From NCBI GenBank assembly GCA_034687125.1, contig JAQGBZ010000036.1, positions 186,001-250,000 on the forward strand: a stretch of 64,000 nt of DNA, given 5' to 3'. The notes beneath the pieces were generated by a model. It was not told the DNA's origin, did no database searches, and saw only the letters and a program-made list of their open reading frames with translations. This DNA is from Neelides folsomi (lineage: Eukaryota > Arthropoda > Collembola > Neelipleona > Neelidae). Shown here in pieces: positions 61,641-64,000 of the stretch; the first letter of the stretch is position 1; each line of letters starts with the position of its first letter. The position numbers and the translations under genes are program-made.

Positions 61641-62474
61641 TTTTTTGAGCACATGCATTGGACAGTCTTTCGAACGGTTTTTCCGGTCTTAATCAGAACT
61701 AAAACGTCAGGTCTGGTTCAAACTACCCGGTAGACCAGTAGCTCGTTTTTGGGCTAAAGACAGTCCATCGGAAGGTCTATCTTGATAAAAAAAATCGATC
61801 GGAACCGGAAGGTCAGGGTAGAGGAAAAAACAAATTCTATTTGAACCCTGATGGCAATGTCGTTGAAAAACCAAATACGATAGGAACCGGAAATTTGGAG
61901 TAGTTACAAAAACAGATAGAATTGGAACAAGAAGAATTAAGTCGGGATCATCCGATTGGGATAATGCCCGATTAGGCAACATTTTGCCCAAGAATGGCTC
62001 ATAAGGTGAAAATAGAGAAGCTCTATGCAACACAAGGGCCGGCAATTCTCTTCGTAGCTATTTCGTCGTAGACAACCGTTCGTAGAGTAATATGCTAATA
62101 TTCCTATTCACTTTATACCCTTATAATTAGAGACGTAGAATCGCATTATACAGCAATAATTAACCCCCTTCGTCCTTAACATTTTTCGGATGTAGATGAA
62201 TTAGAAAAGTTCAAGCACATTAAGCTATATATGCTACGCATTAAAGCATTATTTAAAATAAACGCATTAAATGACTTAGGGCCGCATGATTTCAAAATAA
62301 AGATTGATAATTCTCATATTTTGTTTTGAGACCGAACAATTTTTTTTATAAAGTAGAAAGAATGGAGTTAGATTATTCATTCTACATTGAAATATGTCTA
62401 AAACCAGTTTAATTTGAACACATTTAAATAAGTTTTGAATTGCTAAAGCTATAAAATAATTCAAAATTCTCAAA
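61641..62474. other. Spacer between minisatellite and hAT element
   Basis: Isolated CCGG-containing motifs to 61940, then AT-rich sequence. No coding exon seen. The 5' end of the hAT element should lie here, but its terminal repeat cannot be identified without the other end. Confidence 0.4.
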
Positions 62475-64000
62475 GTGAAATCTAACATTTCTGCTTTTAA
62501 AAGGGTAATTGAATTCCCTAATAAAGGGTTTAAGATAAAAGACGATAAACTCTACTGTGAATTTTGTAATGAAACAATCGATCACTTAAAAAAATTTGTG
62601 ATAACGGTCCATCTTAGCTCAAAAAACTCAGATCAATCGAGGTATGATTTCAAAAAAATATATTTTATGATTACAACAAAATTATTTAGCCAATACATCA
62701 GAAAATATTTTTATAACATTTATTTGATAGGCACCTCCAATGCAGCTAATAAGAATCAACCTAAAATAAACGAATTAAAAACAAACGAAAATCAATGGAA
62801 AGATATGGTCGAATCATTTGTTTCAATGGGAGTTCCATTAAATAATTTTAGAGCAGATTCAAGAGTGAGGAAATGGTTTAAAACATTCACTAAAATGGGC
62901 ACACATTCCCATCCATTTGGTCATTGAGAAGCACTGTCTCTCAATGACCTTGGAGACGAAGACATGGAAAAATCCATTGATTTGTTGAGGTATTTAATTT
63001 AAATTTGCAAAATTTATATTACTTTTAATTTTTATTGATTTTTTGTTTATTCCGTTATTTGTTTAATAGGGGAAAGCGTATTGCTATCGTTTTTGACGAA
63101 ACCGTGGATTTGAAAAAAAAGAAAATATTAAACATTCTTGCAAAATCTTTAGAACCAAAGGCTAACTTCATCAGTAATTTCATCAAAGGTCATTGAAGAA
63201 TGTAACACAAGGGAAGTTACGAAACAAATTGATTTGGCACTTAATCAACATAAAATTAAGGAAAATTTACTTATTTTATGTTCTGATAATGTGCCTTACA
63301 TACTTCTTGCTGGAACAAACCTTAAAAGCGTCTGCCCAAGGTAATCGTAATGTTTTCTAACCTGTATTAGTGAAATTATTGACTTATCAATATATTTATT
63401 AGAATCTTTATATATTATATTAAAATTAAGGTTTGTTACAGATTAATTCTTTTTACATGCTGGGCTCACATTCTTCATTTAATATCCGAAGAAATTCGTT
63501 TGAATTTCGACTTAGCAGATAAGCTTATTTTGTCAATTAAAGCAGCGTTGGTAAAAGCTCCTAATCGCCGACATGAATTACTTTCATGCCTTAAAACAAA
63601 AGGATATAATCAAATCCTTCGCCCTAAGCCTGTTTTGACACGACGGATTGCTGCTGGAGCTTATCATTTTAAGCATTTGACGCAGTTAAAGAATTGAGTC
63701 AATTGAACGTGATATACACCGGAATGAAAACTTCGATGGATCTTTTAGAAAGTGATCACCTGCCTACCTGCGATGTGTGCTTCAATCTTAAGGCTATTAA
63801 AGGTCTACTAAATTCAGTCGAAATAAATTCTTCTAAACTTTAACTCTATATGGACAGTAAACATCCGGCTTTGACATTTTGGAAAGATGTTCAAGTGTTT
63901 GACCCGAAAAAAGCAAAAAATCATTTATTTGATTGTAAACTTCAAGAAAGTTTGAAACAATTCTTTGATAAAGTTGTACCACACCATGAAATTGTTAAAT
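62475..64000 (+). mobile_element. hAT-type transposon related to CGGBP1, 5' part; damaged; continues off the right edge
   Basis: The first segment (62475-62927) has FPNKGFKIKDDKLYCEFCNE followed by IDHLKKFVITVHLSSKNSD, matching the BED-like zinc finger of CGGBP1 and its parental hAT elements. It then runs WKDMVESFVSMGVPLNNFRA and stops at TGA 62925. The same frame continues EALSLNDLGDEDMEKSIDLL to a GT-AG intron (62990-63069), then RGKRIAIVFDETVDLKKKK (first catalytic D). A frame change near 63180 leads to VIEECNTREVTKQIDLALNQ and LLILCSDNVPYI (second D). A second GT-AG intron (63341-63441) leads to LILFTCWAHILHLISEEIRL, the hAT CxxH region, and PNRRHELLSCLKTKG. Further breaks follow 63697. 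A possible intron at 62642-62730 would shift frame, so I do not count it. At least three disablements: a pseudogenised transposase. Confidence 0.75.

Noticed and set aside
62642-62730. Intron within the first hAT open frame
   Set aside because: It has GT and AG ends, but removal shifts the frame into an early stop, while the unspliced frame stays open.

Overview
This is an AT-rich animal nuclear genome window. Coding exons are short, introns are mostly 65-160 bp with GT-AG ends, and all recognisable host genes are metazoan. A kekkon-type LRR-Ig receptor points to an arthropod. I cannot name the species; small introns and compact genes would fit a mite, copepod or similar small-genome arthropod. 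All calls come from reading translations and splice sites by eye.

Left block (1-8.2 kb). An RN-tre/USP6NL-like Rab GAP (minus, running off the left edge) lies head-to-head with LIN-7/Veli (plus). LIN-7 is convergent with a kekkon-like LRR-Ig transmembrane protein (minus, 775 aa). These three families are all tied to EGF-receptor trafficking or restraint in other animals. The kekkon-like tail ends in a class I PDZ ligand (-TEV), and LIN-7 is a PDZ adaptor.

Middle (8.3-50 kb) is a gene desert with no convincing host coding exon. The kekkon-like gene has a splice acceptor just upstream of its start, so part of the desert is probably its 5' intron and regulatory DNA. The desert holds G/C homopolymers of 12-17 bp, a few homeodomain-type site clusters, and three DNA transposons: mariner (33.3-34.8 kb), a P-element/THAP9-like element (37.9-39.7 kb) and PIF/Harbinger (40.3-42.7 kb). 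All three are damaged. All carry spliceosomal introns.

Right block (50-64 kb). A Ly6/uPAR-domain protein with an N-terminal membrane anchor and a furin-like site (minus) is followed by the histone chaperone SPT2/SPTY2D1 (plus, five exons, 492 aa). Next come a decayed genomic fragment of a twitchin/projectin-type muscle gene, a complete NRAMP/Malvolio metal transporter (minus, two possible C-terminal ends, with a MITE-like inverted repeat in its last intron), a GGAACCGGAA-rich minisatellite, and a hAT/CGGBP1-like transposon running off the right edge.

Most of the many small open frames in the desert look like chance frames. No tRNA, rRNA, CRISPR array or retroelement was recognised.
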